A DNA stretch of 64,000 bases from Streptococcus parasanguinis. Its GTDB lineage: Bacteria > Bacillota > Bacilli > Lactobacillales > Streptococcaceae. The stretch spans positions 1 to 64,000 of the forward strand of contig CAJJKY010000012.1 in assembly GCA_905188195.1 (NCBI GenBank), given 5' to 3'. A model generated the notes under the pieces. The model saw only the letters and a program-made list of their open reading frames with translations, was not told the DNA's origin and searched no databases. Each line of letters begins with the position of its first letter. The stretch's first letter is position 1. This document shows positions 25,683 to 34,690 of the stretch, in pieces. The position numbers were made by a program, and so were the translations under genes.

Positions 25683-26333
25683 ATGTCAAAAAGAAGTTCA
25701 AAACATACATCGAGCTCACCTGTGGTGAGATTCCTTAAAGAATGGGGCCTCTTCAGTATCATTGTTGGTCTCATCATCGCCTCTCGCATTTATCTCTGGG
25801 CTCCGGTCAAGGTAGATGGCCATTCGATGGATCCGACTCTGGCCGATAGCGAGTACCTCCTTGTGGTCAACCACCTCTCGATTGATCGTTTCGACATTGT
25901 CGTTGCCAGTGAAAAAGACGACGATGGCAAAACCAAGGACATCGTCAAGCGGGTCATCGGTCTTCCTGGAGATACCATCCAATATGATAACGATACCCTC
26001 TACATCAATGGGAAAAAGACCAATGAGCCTTATTTGAAAAACTATATCGCTCGTTTCAAAAAAGATAAATTGCAATCGACCTACACTGGAAAAGGCTTTG
26101 AAGAAAACGGAGAACTCTTCCGCCAATTGGCCAATACAGCTCAAGCCTTTACAGTGGACAAGGATGGCAATCCTAAATTTACTTTGAAGTTGCTTGACGA
26201 TGAATATCTCTTACTTGGAGATGACCGGATCGTTTCAAAAGATAGCCGTCAGGTCGGAGCTTTCAAGAAAGAACAAATCAAAGGGCAAGCCGTCTTTAGA
26301 CTATGGCCTATCTATCCTTTCAAAACTTATTAG
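25683..26333 (+). CDS. lepB: Type I signal peptidase
   Basis: A 216-aa signal peptidase I that cleaves signal peptides from exported proteins. One N-terminal transmembrane anchor (about 23-40) is followed by the Ser/Lys catalytic pair: Ser48 in GHSMDPTL and Lys89 in DIVKRVIGLPGD, then the GDDR box near the end. It starts 3 bp after rnhC and is cotranscribed with it. The upstream frame of recD2 overlaps its 3' end, but recD2 starts later. Confidence 0.95.
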   Translation: MSKRSSKHTSSSPVVRFLKEWGLFSIIVGLIIASRIYLWAPVKVDGHSMDPTLADSEYLLVVNHLSIDRFDIVVASEKDDDGKTKDIVKRVIGLPGDTIQYDNDTLYINGKKTNEPYLKNYIARFKKDKLQSTYTGKGFEENGELFRQLANTAQAFTVDKDGNPKFTLKLLDDEYLLLGDDRIVSKDSRQVGAFKKEQIKGQAVFRLWPIYPFKTY

Positions 26334-26350
26334 TATAGATCAACAGACTG

Positions 26351-26376
26351 AGGCTGAGACAAGTATGTCCCAGCCT
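26351..26376 (+). terminator. Hairpin after lepB, related to the repeat's last arm
   Basis: AGGCTGAGAC (26351-26360) pairs with GTCCCAGCCT (26367-26376) with one mismatch. The T tract is poor. It resembles the terminal hairpin of the 175-bp repeats but lacks the rest of the element. Confidence 0.45.
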
Positions 26377-26397
26377 TGCTTTATAAAAAGGAAAGAA

Positions 26398-28827
26398 ATG
26401 ATGGAATATTATTTTTCTGGTACTATTGAGCGCATTATTTTTGAAAATCCCAGTAGTTTTTTTCGAATCCTCCTGCTCGACATTAGTGATACCGATGCCG
26501 AAGACTTTGATGGTTTTGAGATTATTGTGACGGGCACCATGGCAGATATCATGGAAGGCGAAGACTACACCTTCTGGGGGGAGCTGGTCCATCATCCTAA
26601 ATACGGAGAACAGCTCAAAATCAGTCGCTATGAACGGGCTAAACCCTCTAGCAAGGGCTTAGTGAAGTATTTTTCCAGCGATCACTTCAAGGGAATTGGT
26701 CTCAAAACAGCCCAAAAAATCGTTGATCTCTATGGAGAAGACACCATTGATAAAATCTTAGAAGCACCTGAAAAATTAGAAGAAATCACTGGTCTCTCCA
26801 AGAAAAACCGCCTAGCTTTTGTGGATAAACTCCGTCAGAATTACGGAACAGAGCGTATTCTCGCCCAACTAGCCAATTATGGCATTCCCAATAAACTAGC
26901 CTTTCAAATCCAAGATTTCTACAAGGAAGAAACCCTCCAGATCGTGGAGCAACAGCCCTACCAATTGGTGGAAGATATCCAAGGCATGGGCTTTAAAATC
27001 GCGGACCAACTAGCAGAAGAATTGGGCATCGCAAGTGACGCCCCTGAGCGTTTCCGCGCGGGTCTGATTCACAGCCTCTTCAGCTACTCTATCGAGACTG
27101 GAAATACCTATATCGAAGCCAAGGACCTCCTGCGCTATAGCATTGACCTTTTGGAATCAGCGCGTCCAGTAGAAGTGGATCCCTCCACTGTCGCCCAAGA
27201 ATTAGGCCACCTTATTGAGGAAGACAAGGTCCAAAATATTGATACCAAGATCTTTGACAACAGCCTTTTCTTTGCGGAAGAAGGAATTCGAAGCCACATC
27301 GGCCGCCTTCTAGAAAAAGGAAAACAAACCTCGTATGAACCGGAAAAAATCAACCAGGCTATTGCACAGGTTGAAAATGATTTGGGGATCCACTACGATG
27401 CCATCCAAAAAGAGGCCATTCACCAAGCCATCCAAAATAAGGTCTTTATCCTCACTGGGGGACCGGGAACAGGAAAAACCACCGTTATCAATGGAATGAT
27501 CAGTGTCTATGCCCAACTCCACCAGCTGGATCTGCGTAAGAAAAAAGACCTGCCGATCCTGCTGGCTGCCCCAACAGGACGGGCAGCTAGGCGCATGAAT
27601 GAGCTGACAGGGCTTCCGAGCGCCACTATCCACCGCCATTTGGGGATGACAGGGGATGATGACACCAGTCACTTGGATGACTATTTAGATGCTGATTTTA
27701 TTATTGTGGACGAGTTTTCTATGGTCGATACCTGGCTGGCCAATCAATTGCTCAGCAATATCGCAACCGATACCAAACTCTTGATTGTGGGAGATGCCGA
27801 CCAATTGCCTTCTGTCAGTCCTGGTCAGGTCCTAGCGGATCTCTTGCAGATCCCAAGCATCCCTCAGACCAAACTCGAACATATTTTCCGCCAAAGTGAA
27901 GATTCGACCATTGTCTCCCTAGCAGGAGACATTCGCCAGGGTAAGCTTCCCCATGACTTCACGGAACGAAAAGCCGACCGCTCATACTTCGAAGCCGGAA
28001 GCGAACACATCCCTAAGATGATTGAACAGATCACCTCTGCTGCCCTTCGCAGCCAGATCCCTGCTCAAGATATCCAAGTCTTGGCACCGATGTACAAGGG
28101 CCAGGCCGGCATTGACAACATCAATACACTCATGCAAGACCTTCTCAATCCGGCTGTCAAAGACCAGGTCGTCTTTGACACGCCAGACTGCCAATACCGC
28201 GATGGAGACAAGGTTATCCATCTGGTCAATGATGCAGAAAGCAATGTCTTTAATGGAGATATTGGCTACATTACCGATCTTCTCCCCGGAAAATATACAG
28301 AATCGAAGCAAGATGAATTGACTATCCAATTTGATGGCAATGAAATCGTCTACCCGCGCAATGAATGGTACAAGATTCGCTTAGCCTATGCGATGAGTAT
28401 TCACAAATCGCAAGGAAGCGAGTTCCCGGTGGTGATTTTACCCATTACCAATCAAAGCCACCGAATGTTGCAGCGTAATTTGATCTATACCGCCATCACG
28501 CGCTCAAAGAGCAAGCTGATTCTCTTAGGAGAATACAGCGCCTTTGATTTCGCTACTAAAAATACAGGTACAGCGCGCAAGACCTATTTGGTTGAACGCT
28601 TCAAGGACCTAGACGGAGGCGAAGCAACCACAGACTATTCTTCATCCGTTGCCACCGCTTCTGTCGAATCTGCGCGAAGCAAGGAAGAAACTGTTGAAAG
28701 GAAGACTGAGCCTGATGAACCGACTGTCTATCGACTGACTGAAGACAATCTCCACACCATCTCTCCTATGATCGGACTGACTGAAGAAGAAATTGCAGCC
28801 TTTTTTGACATCAAAAAATACGACTAG
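26398..28827 (+). CDS. recD2: RecD2 DNA helicase
   Basis: An 809-aa superfamily 1B 5'-3' helicase not associated with RecBC. It has an N-terminal OB-like region and helix-hairpin-helix repeats (FKGIGLKTAQKIV, IQGMGFKIADQLA), Walker A GGPGTGKTTVI (about residue 353), Walker B IIVDEFSMVD, and C-terminal motifs GSEFPVVILP and YTAITRSK. It takes part in replication-fork and DNA-damage processing. The frame is open back into lepB, but the ATG at 26398 follows AAGGAAAGAA. The stop codon lies inside a bidirectional terminator. Confidence 0.93.
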   Translation: MMEYYFSGTIERIIFENPSSFFRILLLDISDTDAEDFDGFEIIVTGTMADIMEGEDYTFWGELVHHPKYGEQLKISRYERAKPSSKGLVKYFSSDHFKGIGLKTAQKIVDLYGEDTIDKILEAPEKLEEITGLSKKNRLAFVDKLRQNYGTERILAQLANYGIPNKLAFQIQDFYKEETLQIVEQQPYQLVEDIQGMGFKIADQLAEELGIASDAPERFRAGLIHSLFSYSIETGNTYIEAKDLLRYSIDLLESARPVEVDPSTVAQELGHLIEEDKVQNIDTKIFDNSLFFAEEGIRSHIGRLLEKGKQTSYEPEKINQAIAQVENDLGIHYDAIQKEAIHQAIQNKVFILTGGPGTGKTTVINGMISVYAQLHQLDLRKKKDLPILLAAPTGRAARRMNELTGLPSATIHRHLGMTGDDDTSHLDDYLDADFIIVDEFSMVDTWLANQLLSNIATDTKLLIVGDADQLPSVSPGQVLADLLQIPSIPQTKLEHIFRQSEDSTIVSLAGDIRQGKLPHDFTERKADRSYFEAGSEHIPKMIEQITSAALRSQIPAQDIQVLAPMYKGQAGIDNINTLMQDLLNPAVKDQVVFDTPDCQYRDGDKVIHLVNDAESNVFNGDIGYITDLLPGKYTESKQDELTIQFDGNEIVYPRNEWYKIRLAYAMSIHKSQGSEFPVVILPITNQSHRMLQRNLIYTAITRSKSKLILLGEYSAFDFATKNTGTARKTYLVERFKDLDGGEATTDYSSSVATASVESARSKEETVERKTEPDEPTVYRLTEDNLHTISPMIGLTEEEIAAFFDIKKYD

Positions 28828-28842
28828 TGAACAAACTAGTCG
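28821..28842. terminator. Bidirectional terminator between recD2 and dinB
   Basis: A perfect 8-bp stem CGACTAGT/ACTAGTCG, followed by TTTTCTTTTTC on the plus strand. It contains the recD2 stop, and its right arm includes the dinB stop. Confidence 0.75.
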
Positions 28843-29942
28843 TTTTCTTTTTCTTCCACCAAAGGCAGCTCAGTATGATCGACGAAATTGGTCATGGTGA
28901 CACCCAAGAGGCGGATTCCAGCATTTGTCGATTCAATTTCTTGAAAAATTTGGCGAGCGGAACGATTGATCCGCTCAGCCTCTCGTGTTGGCTCCGTCAA
29001 TGTCATCCGCTTGGTCAGGGTGGTGAAGTCTCCATAGCGCACTTTTAAAACCAAGGTCTTTCCTTGCTTGCCATGTTTTTCCAGCGATTTGGCTACCTTA
29101 CTGGACAGATTGGCAATTTCTTCTAAAATATCATCTTCAGCATAGAGGAGCTTGCGGTAGGTCCGCTCTTTTCCGATCGACTTGCGGATACGATGGCTCT
29201 TGACAGGGCTATTGTGAATCCCTCGCGCCTTACGAAAGAGATCATAGCCAAAGCGCCCAAATCGATCGATCAAGGTCATCTCCGGGATGGCTAAAAGATC
29301 CGCGCCAGTATAGACACCCATCTCATGCAGGCGCTCCACTGTCTTCTTTCCTACCCCGTGAAATTTGGCAATGTCCATCTGGCTCAGGAAATTCTCGGCA
29401 TCCTCCGGCAAGACCACCGTTAGGCCACGAGGTTTTTGGTAGTCACTTGCCATCTTGGCCAAAAACTTATTATAAGAGACACCTGCTGAAGCTGTGAGAT
29501 GCAGCTCTTCCCAGATCGCATGCTGAATCAAGCGAGCAATCTTGACAGCTGATTTGCTCTGGATTTTATTTTCCGTCACATCTAGATAGGCTTCATCAAT
29601 ACTCATGGGCTCGATCACATCTGTATAGCGCTTGAAGATCTCACGAACCTGCTCACCCACTTCTCGGTATTTTTCATAATTTCCAGAGATAAAGATCGCG
29701 TGGGGACAAAGATCCAGCGCTTCTTTGGAACTCATAGCCGAATGAATGCCATATTTCCGTGCTTCATAGTTACAGGTCGAGACCACACCTCTCCCTCCTG
29801 ATTGACGAGGGTCCTGGCCAATTACGACAGGCTTCCCCTTTAAACTAGGATTGTCTCTTTCTTCGACAGCAGCAAAAAATGCATCCATATCAATATGAAT
29901 AATCTTGCGACTGGTATCATTCACTAATGGAAATATCAGCAT
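28836..29942 (-). CDS. dinB: DNA polymerase IV (Y family)
   Basis: A 368-aa translesion polymerase. Catalytic acids are visible in HIDMDAFFAAVE (Asp18, Asp20) and SIDEAYLDVT; the helix-hairpin-helix thumb (FHGVGKKTVERLHEMGV) and the little-finger domain follow. No beta-clamp motif is obvious beyond the C-terminal TELPLV. AGGAGGGTG lies before the ATG. It has its own promoter and is convergent with recD2. There is no LexA-like box that I can identify. Confidence 0.95.
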   Translation of the reverse strand: MLIFPLVNDTSRKIIHIDMDAFFAAVEERDNPSLKGKPVVIGQDPRQSGGRGVVSTCNYEARKYGIHSAMSSKEALDLCPHAIFISGNYEKYREVGEQVREIFKRYTDVIEPMSIDEAYLDVTENKIQSKSAVKIARLIQHAIWEELHLTASAGVSYNKFLAKMASDYQKPRGLTVVLPEDAENFLSQMDIAKFHGVGKKTVERLHEMGVYTGADLLAIPEMTLIDRFGRFGYDLFRKARGIHNSPVKSHRIRKSIGKERTYRKLLYAEDDILEEIANLSSKVAKSLEKHGKQGKTLVLKVRYGDFTTLTKRMTLTEPTREAERINRSARQIFQEIESTNAGIRLLGVTMTNFVDHTELPLVEEKEND

Positions 29943-29962
29943 TTTTCACCCTCCTTTTTTCT

Positions 29963-29991
29963 ATTATAAGAAGAAAATTTTAGAATTGCAA
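29963..29991 (-). promoter_or_regulatory. dinB promoter
   Basis: Minus-strand TTGCAA (29986-29991), a 17-nt spacer and TATAAT (29963-29968), 20 nt upstream of the dinB ATG. Confidence 0.75.
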
Positions 29992-30118
29992 AAATCGGCC
30001 CCTCCTAAAAACATGAAAATTGATGGAAATTCGTGTTCATTTTCAAAAATGTAGTACAGTATCGCAGAAGAGTTGAAACTGTATTATAAAAGAATCTGCT
30101 ATTTTTCGCAATTTGTCT

Positions 30119-30147
30119 TTGTGTAACCGATTTCTGTATGGTATACT
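30119..30147 (+). promoter_or_regulatory. pflB promoter
   Basis: TTGTGT (30119-30124), 17 nt, then TATACT (30142-30147) with an extended TGG. It leaves a leader of about 50 nt. The remaining gap to dinB shows no gene. Confidence 0.7.
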
Positions 30148-30202
30148 ACTATTGTAAGTGCAACAGATATAGTTGCTAGAAAGACAATAGAGGAAAATAA
30201 AA

Positions 30203-32518
30203 ATGGTTGTTAAAACAGTCGTTGAAGCACAAGATATTTTTGACAAAGCCTGGGAAGGCTTCAAAGGTGAAGATTGGAAAGAAAAAGCAAGCGTTTCTCG
30301 CTTCGTTCAAGCTAACTACACACCATATGATGGAGATGAAAGCTTCCTAGCTGGTCCAACTGAACGTTCTCTTCACATCAAAAAAATTGTTGAAGAAACG
30401 AAAGCTCATTATGAAGAAACTCGTTTCCCATACGATACACGTCCAACTTCTATCGCTGATATTGATGCTGGATACATCGACAAAGAAAACGAATTGATCT
30501 TCGGTATTCAAAATGATGAATTGTTCAAATTGAACTTCATGCCTCGTGGTGGTATCCGTATGGCGGAAACTACTTTGAAAGAAAATGGCTATGAACCAGA
30601 TCCAGCTGTGCATGAAATCTTCACAAAATATGTGACAACTGTAAACGATGGTATTTTCCGTGCTTACACTACAAACATCCGTCGTGCACGTCACGCTCAC
30701 ACTGTAACTGGTCTTCCAGATGCATACTCACGTGGACGTATCATCGGGGTTTATGCTCGTTTGGCTCTTTACGGTGCTGACTACTTGATGGCTGAAAAAG
30801 CAAACGACTGGAATGCGATCACTGAAATCGATGAAGAATCAATCCGTCTTCGTGAAGAAGTAAACCTTCAATACCAAGCACTTCAAGAAGTTGTTAAATT
30901 GGGTGACCTTTATGGTGTAGACGTACGTCGTCCTGCCTTCGATACAAAAGAAGCAATCCAATGGACAAACATCGCCTTCATGGCTGTCTGCCGTGTGATC
31001 AACGGTGCTGCTACTTCTCTTGGACGTGTGCCAATCGTTTTGGATATTTACGCTGAACGTGACTTGGCTCGTGGTACTTACACTGAATCAGAAATCCAAG
31101 AATTCGTTGACGATTTCGTTATGAAATTGCGTACTGTTAAATTTGCTCGTACAAAAGCTTACGACCAATTGTACTCAGGTGACCCAACCTTCATCACAAC
31201 TTCTATGGCTGGTATGGGTAACGACGGACGTCACCGTGTTACTAAGATGGACTACCGTTTCTTGAACACTTTGGACAACATCGGTAACTCTCCAGAACCA
31301 AACTTGACAGTTCTTTGGACTGACAAATTGCCATACAGCTTCCGTCGCTACTGTATGCACATGAGCCACAAACACTCTTCTATCCAATACGAAGGTGTAA
31401 CAACAATGGCGAAAGACGGATACGGTGAAATGAGCTGTATCTCATGTTGTGTATCTCCACTTGACCCAGAAAACGAAGAACAACGCCACAACATCCAATA
31501 CTTCGGTGCTCGTGTTAACGTTCTTAAAGCTCTTCTTACTGGTTTGAACGGTGGTTACGACGATGTTCATAAAGACTATAAAGTATTTGACATCGATCCA
31601 ATCCGTGACGAAGTTCTTGAATTCGAATCTGTTAAAGCAAACTTCGAAAAATCTCTTGACTGGTTGACAGACACTTACGTAGATGCTTTGAACATCATCC
31701 ACTACATGACTGATAAGTACAACTACGAAGCTGTTCAAATGGCCTTCTTGCCAACTCACCAACGCGCAAACATGGGATTCGGTATCTGTGGATTTGCCAA
31801 CACTGTTGATACTTTGTCAGCAATCAAATACGCTACTGTTAAACCAATCCGTGACGAAGATGGCTACATCTACGACTACGAAACAATCGGTGAATACCCA
31901 CGTTGGGGTGAAGATGACCCACGTTCTAACGAATTGGCAGAATGGTTGATCGAAGCTTACACTACTCGTCTTCGCAGCCACAAACTTTACAAGAACGCTG
32001 AAGCAACTGTTTCACTTCTTACCATCACTTCTAACGTTGCTTACTCTAAACAAACTGGTAACTCACCAGTCCACAAAGGGGTATACCTCAACGAAGATGG
32101 TTCTGTGAACTTGTCTAAATTGGAATTCTTCTCACCAGGTGCTAACCCATCTAACAAAGCTAAAGGTGGATGGTTGCAAAACTTGAACTCACTTGCTAGC
32201 CTTGACTTTGGTTACGCAGCTGATGGTATCTCACTCACTACTCAAGTATCACCACGTGCTCTTGGTAAAACTCGTGACGAACAAGTTGATAACTTGGTAA
32301 CCATCCTTGATGGATACTTCGAAAACGGTGGACAACACTGTAACTTGAACGTTATGGACTTGAACGATGTTTACGAAAAGATCATGTCAGGTGAAGACGT
32401 TATCGTTCGTATCTCTGGATACTGTGTAAACACTAAATATCTCACTCCTGAACAAAAAACTGAATTGACACAACGTGTCTTCCACGAAGTTCTTTCAATG
32501 GATGATGCCTTGAACTAA
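30203..32518 (+). CDS. pflB: Formate C-acetyltransferase (pyruvate formate-lyase)
   Basis: A 771-aa glycyl-radical enzyme converting pyruvate and CoA to acetyl-CoA and formate in anaerobic mixed-acid fermentation. The active-site cysteine pair is Cys415-Cys416 in CISCCVSP, and the radical glycine is Gly739 in VRISGYCVN. The oxygen-sensitive radical needs the PflA activase, not encoded in this window. Codon use is highly biased (strong expression). AGAGGAAAAT precedes the ATG. It is monocistronic. Confidence 0.97.
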   Translation: MVVKTVVEAQDIFDKAWEGFKGEDWKEKASVSRFVQANYTPYDGDESFLAGPTERSLHIKKIVEETKAHYEETRFPYDTRPTSIADIDAGYIDKENELIFGIQNDELFKLNFMPRGGIRMAETTLKENGYEPDPAVHEIFTKYVTTVNDGIFRAYTTNIRRARHAHTVTGLPDAYSRGRIIGVYARLALYGADYLMAEKANDWNAITEIDEESIRLREEVNLQYQALQEVVKLGDLYGVDVRRPAFDTKEAIQWTNIAFMAVCRVINGAATSLGRVPIVLDIYAERDLARGTYTESEIQEFVDDFVMKLRTVKFARTKAYDQLYSGDPTFITTSMAGMGNDGRHRVTKMDYRFLNTLDNIGNSPEPNLTVLWTDKLPYSFRRYCMHMSHKHSSIQYEGVTTMAKDGYGEMSCISCCVSPLDPENEEQRHNIQYFGARVNVLKALLTGLNGGYDDVHKDYKVFDIDPIRDEVLEFESVKANFEKSLDWLTDTYVDALNIIHYMTDKYNYEAVQMAFLPTHQRANMGFGICGFANTVDTLSAIKYATVKPIRDEDGYIYDYETIGEYPRWGEDDPRSNELAEWLIEAYTTRLRSHKLYKNAEATVSLLTITSNVAYSKQTGNSPVHKGVYLNEDGSVNLSKLEFFSPGANPSNKAKGGWLQNLNSLASLDFGYAADGISLTTQVSPRALGKTRDEQVDNLVTILDGYFENGGQHCNLNVMDLNDVYEKIMSGEDVIVRISGYCVNTKYLTPEQKTELTQRVFHEVLSMDDALN

Positions 32519-32534
32519 GATTCAAATAGGTCTT

Positions 32535-32563
32535 AAAAACCAGTCGGAAACGGCTGGTTTTTT
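32535..32563 (+). terminator. pflB terminator
   Basis: AAACCAGTCG (32537-32546) pairs with CGGCTGGTTT (32551-32560) with one G-U, followed by further T. Confidence 0.9.
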
Positions 32564-32623
32564 CATCCCCATCGCAAGAGTATTCTGAATTTTGAAAGAG
32601 TTTAAGAGCCTACCATATAGAGT

Positions 32624-32652
32624 TTGACAGCGCTTTCTCCAAGTGTTATAGT
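32624..32652 (+). promoter_or_regulatory. Promoter of the 37-aa membrane peptide gene
   Basis: Consensus TTGACA (32624-32629), exactly 17 nt, and TATAGT (32647-32652), 33 nt upstream of the short ORF. Confidence 0.75.
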
Positions 32653-32684
32653 AGAGCTGTAAATAATATAGAAGGGGTGATCCT

Positions 32685-32798
32685 ATGTTTTTAACATTTA
32701 TTTTCGCTATTATTTGGCTCTTTATCCTGATTGCACTGATCTTTTTAGCAACCCTTCTCGTCCAGGATAGCACCGTGCAGCACCACCACCCGAGTTAG
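32685..32798 (+). CDS. 37-aa single-span membrane peptide
   Basis: The ORF MFLTFIFAIIWLFILIALIF... forms one long hydrophobic helix (about 2-26) and ends in a short polar tail QDSTVQHHHPS with three histidines. It has its own consensus promoter (32624-32652) and a GAAGGGGTGA ribosome binding site 4 nt before the ATG. It lies alone in the 418-bp gap between pflB and thrE. Size and topology would suit a small membrane regulator or a type I toxin; no antisense RNA is evident from inspection. I recognise no family. Confidence 0.6.
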   Translation: MFLTFIFAIIWLFILIALIFLATLLVQDSTVQHHHPS

Positions 32799-32936
32799 CG
32801 AATGATAAGCCTAAACAATAGCTATTCTAAACGAATTCAGAAAGGATAAGAAACAAACTAGAATTGTCAAATTTTAGTTCTGTCTCTCGTCCTTTTTTGC
32901 TATAATAGAAACAGATTATTTAGTAAGAAGGAAATT

Positions 32937-33695
32937 ATGGAAGAGTCAAAACAGATCAACCAAGTGATCGACGTCCTGATGTTAGCTGGAACCCTCCTGA
33001 TAGAGAGCGGTTCTGAGATTCACCGGGTCGAAGATACCATGATCCGGATCGCCCATTCACAGGGAATCGTCGATTGCAATGTTTTAGCGATGCCAGTCGC
33101 TATTTTCTTTTCAATTGAGAATGCCAATGTCACGCGCATGAAACGGATCTTGCGGACCAATTACAATATCGAAAAGGTCTGTGATGTCAATCAGATCTCT
33201 CGTCAACTCGTCTCTGGAGAGATCGATCTCGAGCAAGCCTACCAGGCCCTGAGCGAGTTGAAAATGAAGCGCGTTCCTTATACTAATCTCCAGTTGACCA
33301 TTGCGGCAACTCTTAGTGCGCCTTTCTTCTCCATCATGTTTGGAGGAAATTTCTATGATGCGATTGGAGCGGGTATTGCGACTGTCTTTGCCTTTGCTTT
33401 TTCTCTTGTCGTTGAGAAATACGTTCGCATTCCTTTTGCCACTGCCTTTGCGGCCGCCTTTGTCTTTGGTTTTTTGGCCCATATCTGGACGCGCTATAGT
33501 GGTTTTCCTTCCAATACCGATCTCATTATCGCAGGCTGTGTCATGCCCTTCGTTCCTGGAATCGCTATGACCAATGCCGTCCGAGATCTGATGAATTACC
33601 ACCTCAACTCTGGGATGAGCAAACTCTTTGAGACTCTCCTCATTACTCTTGCACTTGGTGCCGGTACAACGGTCGCCCTCGTCCTTATGAAATAA
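32937..33695 (+). CDS. Threonine/serine exporter, ThrE N-terminal half
   Basis: A 252-aa protein of the ThrE/YjjP family. A cytosolic N-terminal hydrolase-like region (VIDVLMLAGTLLIESGSEIHRVEDTM) is followed by five transmembrane segments. In Corynebacterium ThrE is a single protein; here, as in many Firmicutes, it is split, with the second half starting 1 bp after this stop. It exports threonine and serine by proton exchange (family knowledge). A TGC-extended TATAAT (32901-32906) is the likely promoter, and AGAAGGAAATT precedes the ATG. Confidence 0.85.
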   Translation: MEESKQINQVIDVLMLAGTLLIESGSEIHRVEDTMIRIAHSQGIVDCNVLAMPVAIFFSIENANVTRMKRILRTNYNIEKVCDVNQISRQLVSGEIDLEQAYQALSELKMKRVPYTNLQLTIAATLSAPFFSIMFGGNFYDAIGAGIATVFAFAFSLVVEKYVRIPFATAFAAAFVFGFLAHIWTRYSGFPSNTDLIIAGCVMPFVPGIAMTNAVRDLMNYHLNSGMSKLFETLLITLALGAGTTVALVLMK

Positions 33696-33696
33696 A

Positions 33697-34167
33697 ATGA
33701 TGAACCTAACTGAATTTTTAATCCAAGCGGTGGCCAGTTTGATTGCCATCATCACCTTTTTAATCGTCCTAAATGTGCAGCGCTCCATGTTGATTCCTGG
33801 AGGAATCCTCGGTATGGGCATCTGGCTACTTTACTATATCCTGAAAGGGCCTACCAATGTCATCGTTGCAACCTTTATCGCAGCCATTGTCGGCTCCTGT
33901 ATCAGTCAGATTTTAAGTATTATTCTCAAGACGCCTGTCGTGGTCTTTATGTTGTCCATTCTAGCCCCATTGGTTCCTGGATATATTTCCTATCGAACCA
34001 CTTCCTTCTTTGTCAGTGGGCAATATCGCCAGGCAGTAACCAGCGTGACACTGGTGGTTATTCTGGCCTTGGTGATCTCCATCGGGATGGCTAGCGGCTC
34101 CGTTGTCTTGAAACTCTACCATTCTTACCAACGCCATCAAAAAAGAAAAATGACCAATGCCAACTAG
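33697..34167 (+). CDS. Threonine/serine exporter, ThrE C-terminal half (DUF3815/YjjB-like)
   Basis: A 156-aa protein with about five transmembrane segments and the PGGILGMGIWLLYY and LAPLVPGYISYR stretches typical of the YjjB half of split ThrE exporters. It is translationally coupled to the first half (1-bp gap, two adjacent Met codons). It ends inside a terminator stem. Confidence 0.83.
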   Translation: MMNLTEFLIQAVASLIAIITFLIVLNVQRSMLIPGGILGMGIWLLYYILKGPTNVIVATFIAAIVGSCISQILSIILKTPVVVFMLSILAPLVPGYISYRTTSFFVSGQYRQAVTSVTLVVILALVISIGMASGSVVLKLYHSYQRHQKRKMTNAN

Positions 34168-34178
34168 CATTGGTTTTT
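34153..34178 (+). terminator. thrE operon terminator
   Basis: ACCAATGC (34153-34160) pairs with GCATTGGT (34167-34174), followed by T4. It spans the stop codon. Confidence 0.8.
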
Positions 34179-34273
34179 CAAAACTTATCTATGTAATCGC
34201 TTGTATTTTTGTTTAAAAGTAGTACAATGATAGTGAAATAACAAATCCTTTAAAGGATGCGAGGTGCTGTAGG

Positions 34274-34504
34274 ATGGTAAACAAGTATATCAAGTATCTT
34301 CCTTGGATGATCCTAGGAGCCTTCCCCTCCTATCAATCAGCGACTTACTATGCCCGTAATTCATTTGACTTGTTCTATCTGACCTTGAACTTTCTGATTG
34401 TGTACATCGCTTTAATCGTCTTCTACGAAAAAGTTCTAAGAGACAAATGCAAAGAACTCTTCATACGAATCATGAGCAATCCTAAAAAAGATAAGCAAGG
34501 ATAA
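34274..34504 (+). CDS. Small two-span membrane protein, unknown
   Basis: A 76-aa protein with hydrophobic stretches near 8-20 and 33-52 and a basic C-terminal tail (NPKKDKQG). A TTGTAT-16 nt-TACAAT promoter (34201-34228) and a GAGGTGCTGTAGG region precede the ATG; a hairpin terminator follows. It is an independent small gene between thrE and mvaS. No family recognised. Confidence 0.6.
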   Translation: MVNKYIKYLPWMILGAFPSYQSATYYARNSFDLFYLTLNFLIVYIALIVFYEKVLRDKCKELFIRIMSNPKKDKQG

Positions 34505-34512
34505 GAGTTGAA

Positions 34513-34539
34513 AAGTCATCTAAGGATGGCTTTTTTTAT
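34513..34539 (+). terminator. Terminator after the 76-aa membrane protein gene
   Basis: AAGTCATC (34513-34520) pairs with GATGGCTT (34525-34532) with one U-G, followed by T5. Confidence 0.75.
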
Positions 34540-34690
34540 AGATTTTCTATTTTTTCTATGAAACATTGCAAAATCGGTCCCGAGAATGATTTCCTTGCTG
34601 ATCTAGCTTTTTCAAGGGAGTTTTACCCTTAAATATGGTAAAATAGTAACGAAATATACTAGTAGATATCAAATAAAAAAGAGGTTAAGA

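Noticed and set aside
26194..26397. Longer start for recD2 within lepB
   Set aside because: It would overlap lepB by 140 bp with no ribosome binding site. The ATG at 26398 has AAGGAAAG and the canonical N-terminus.
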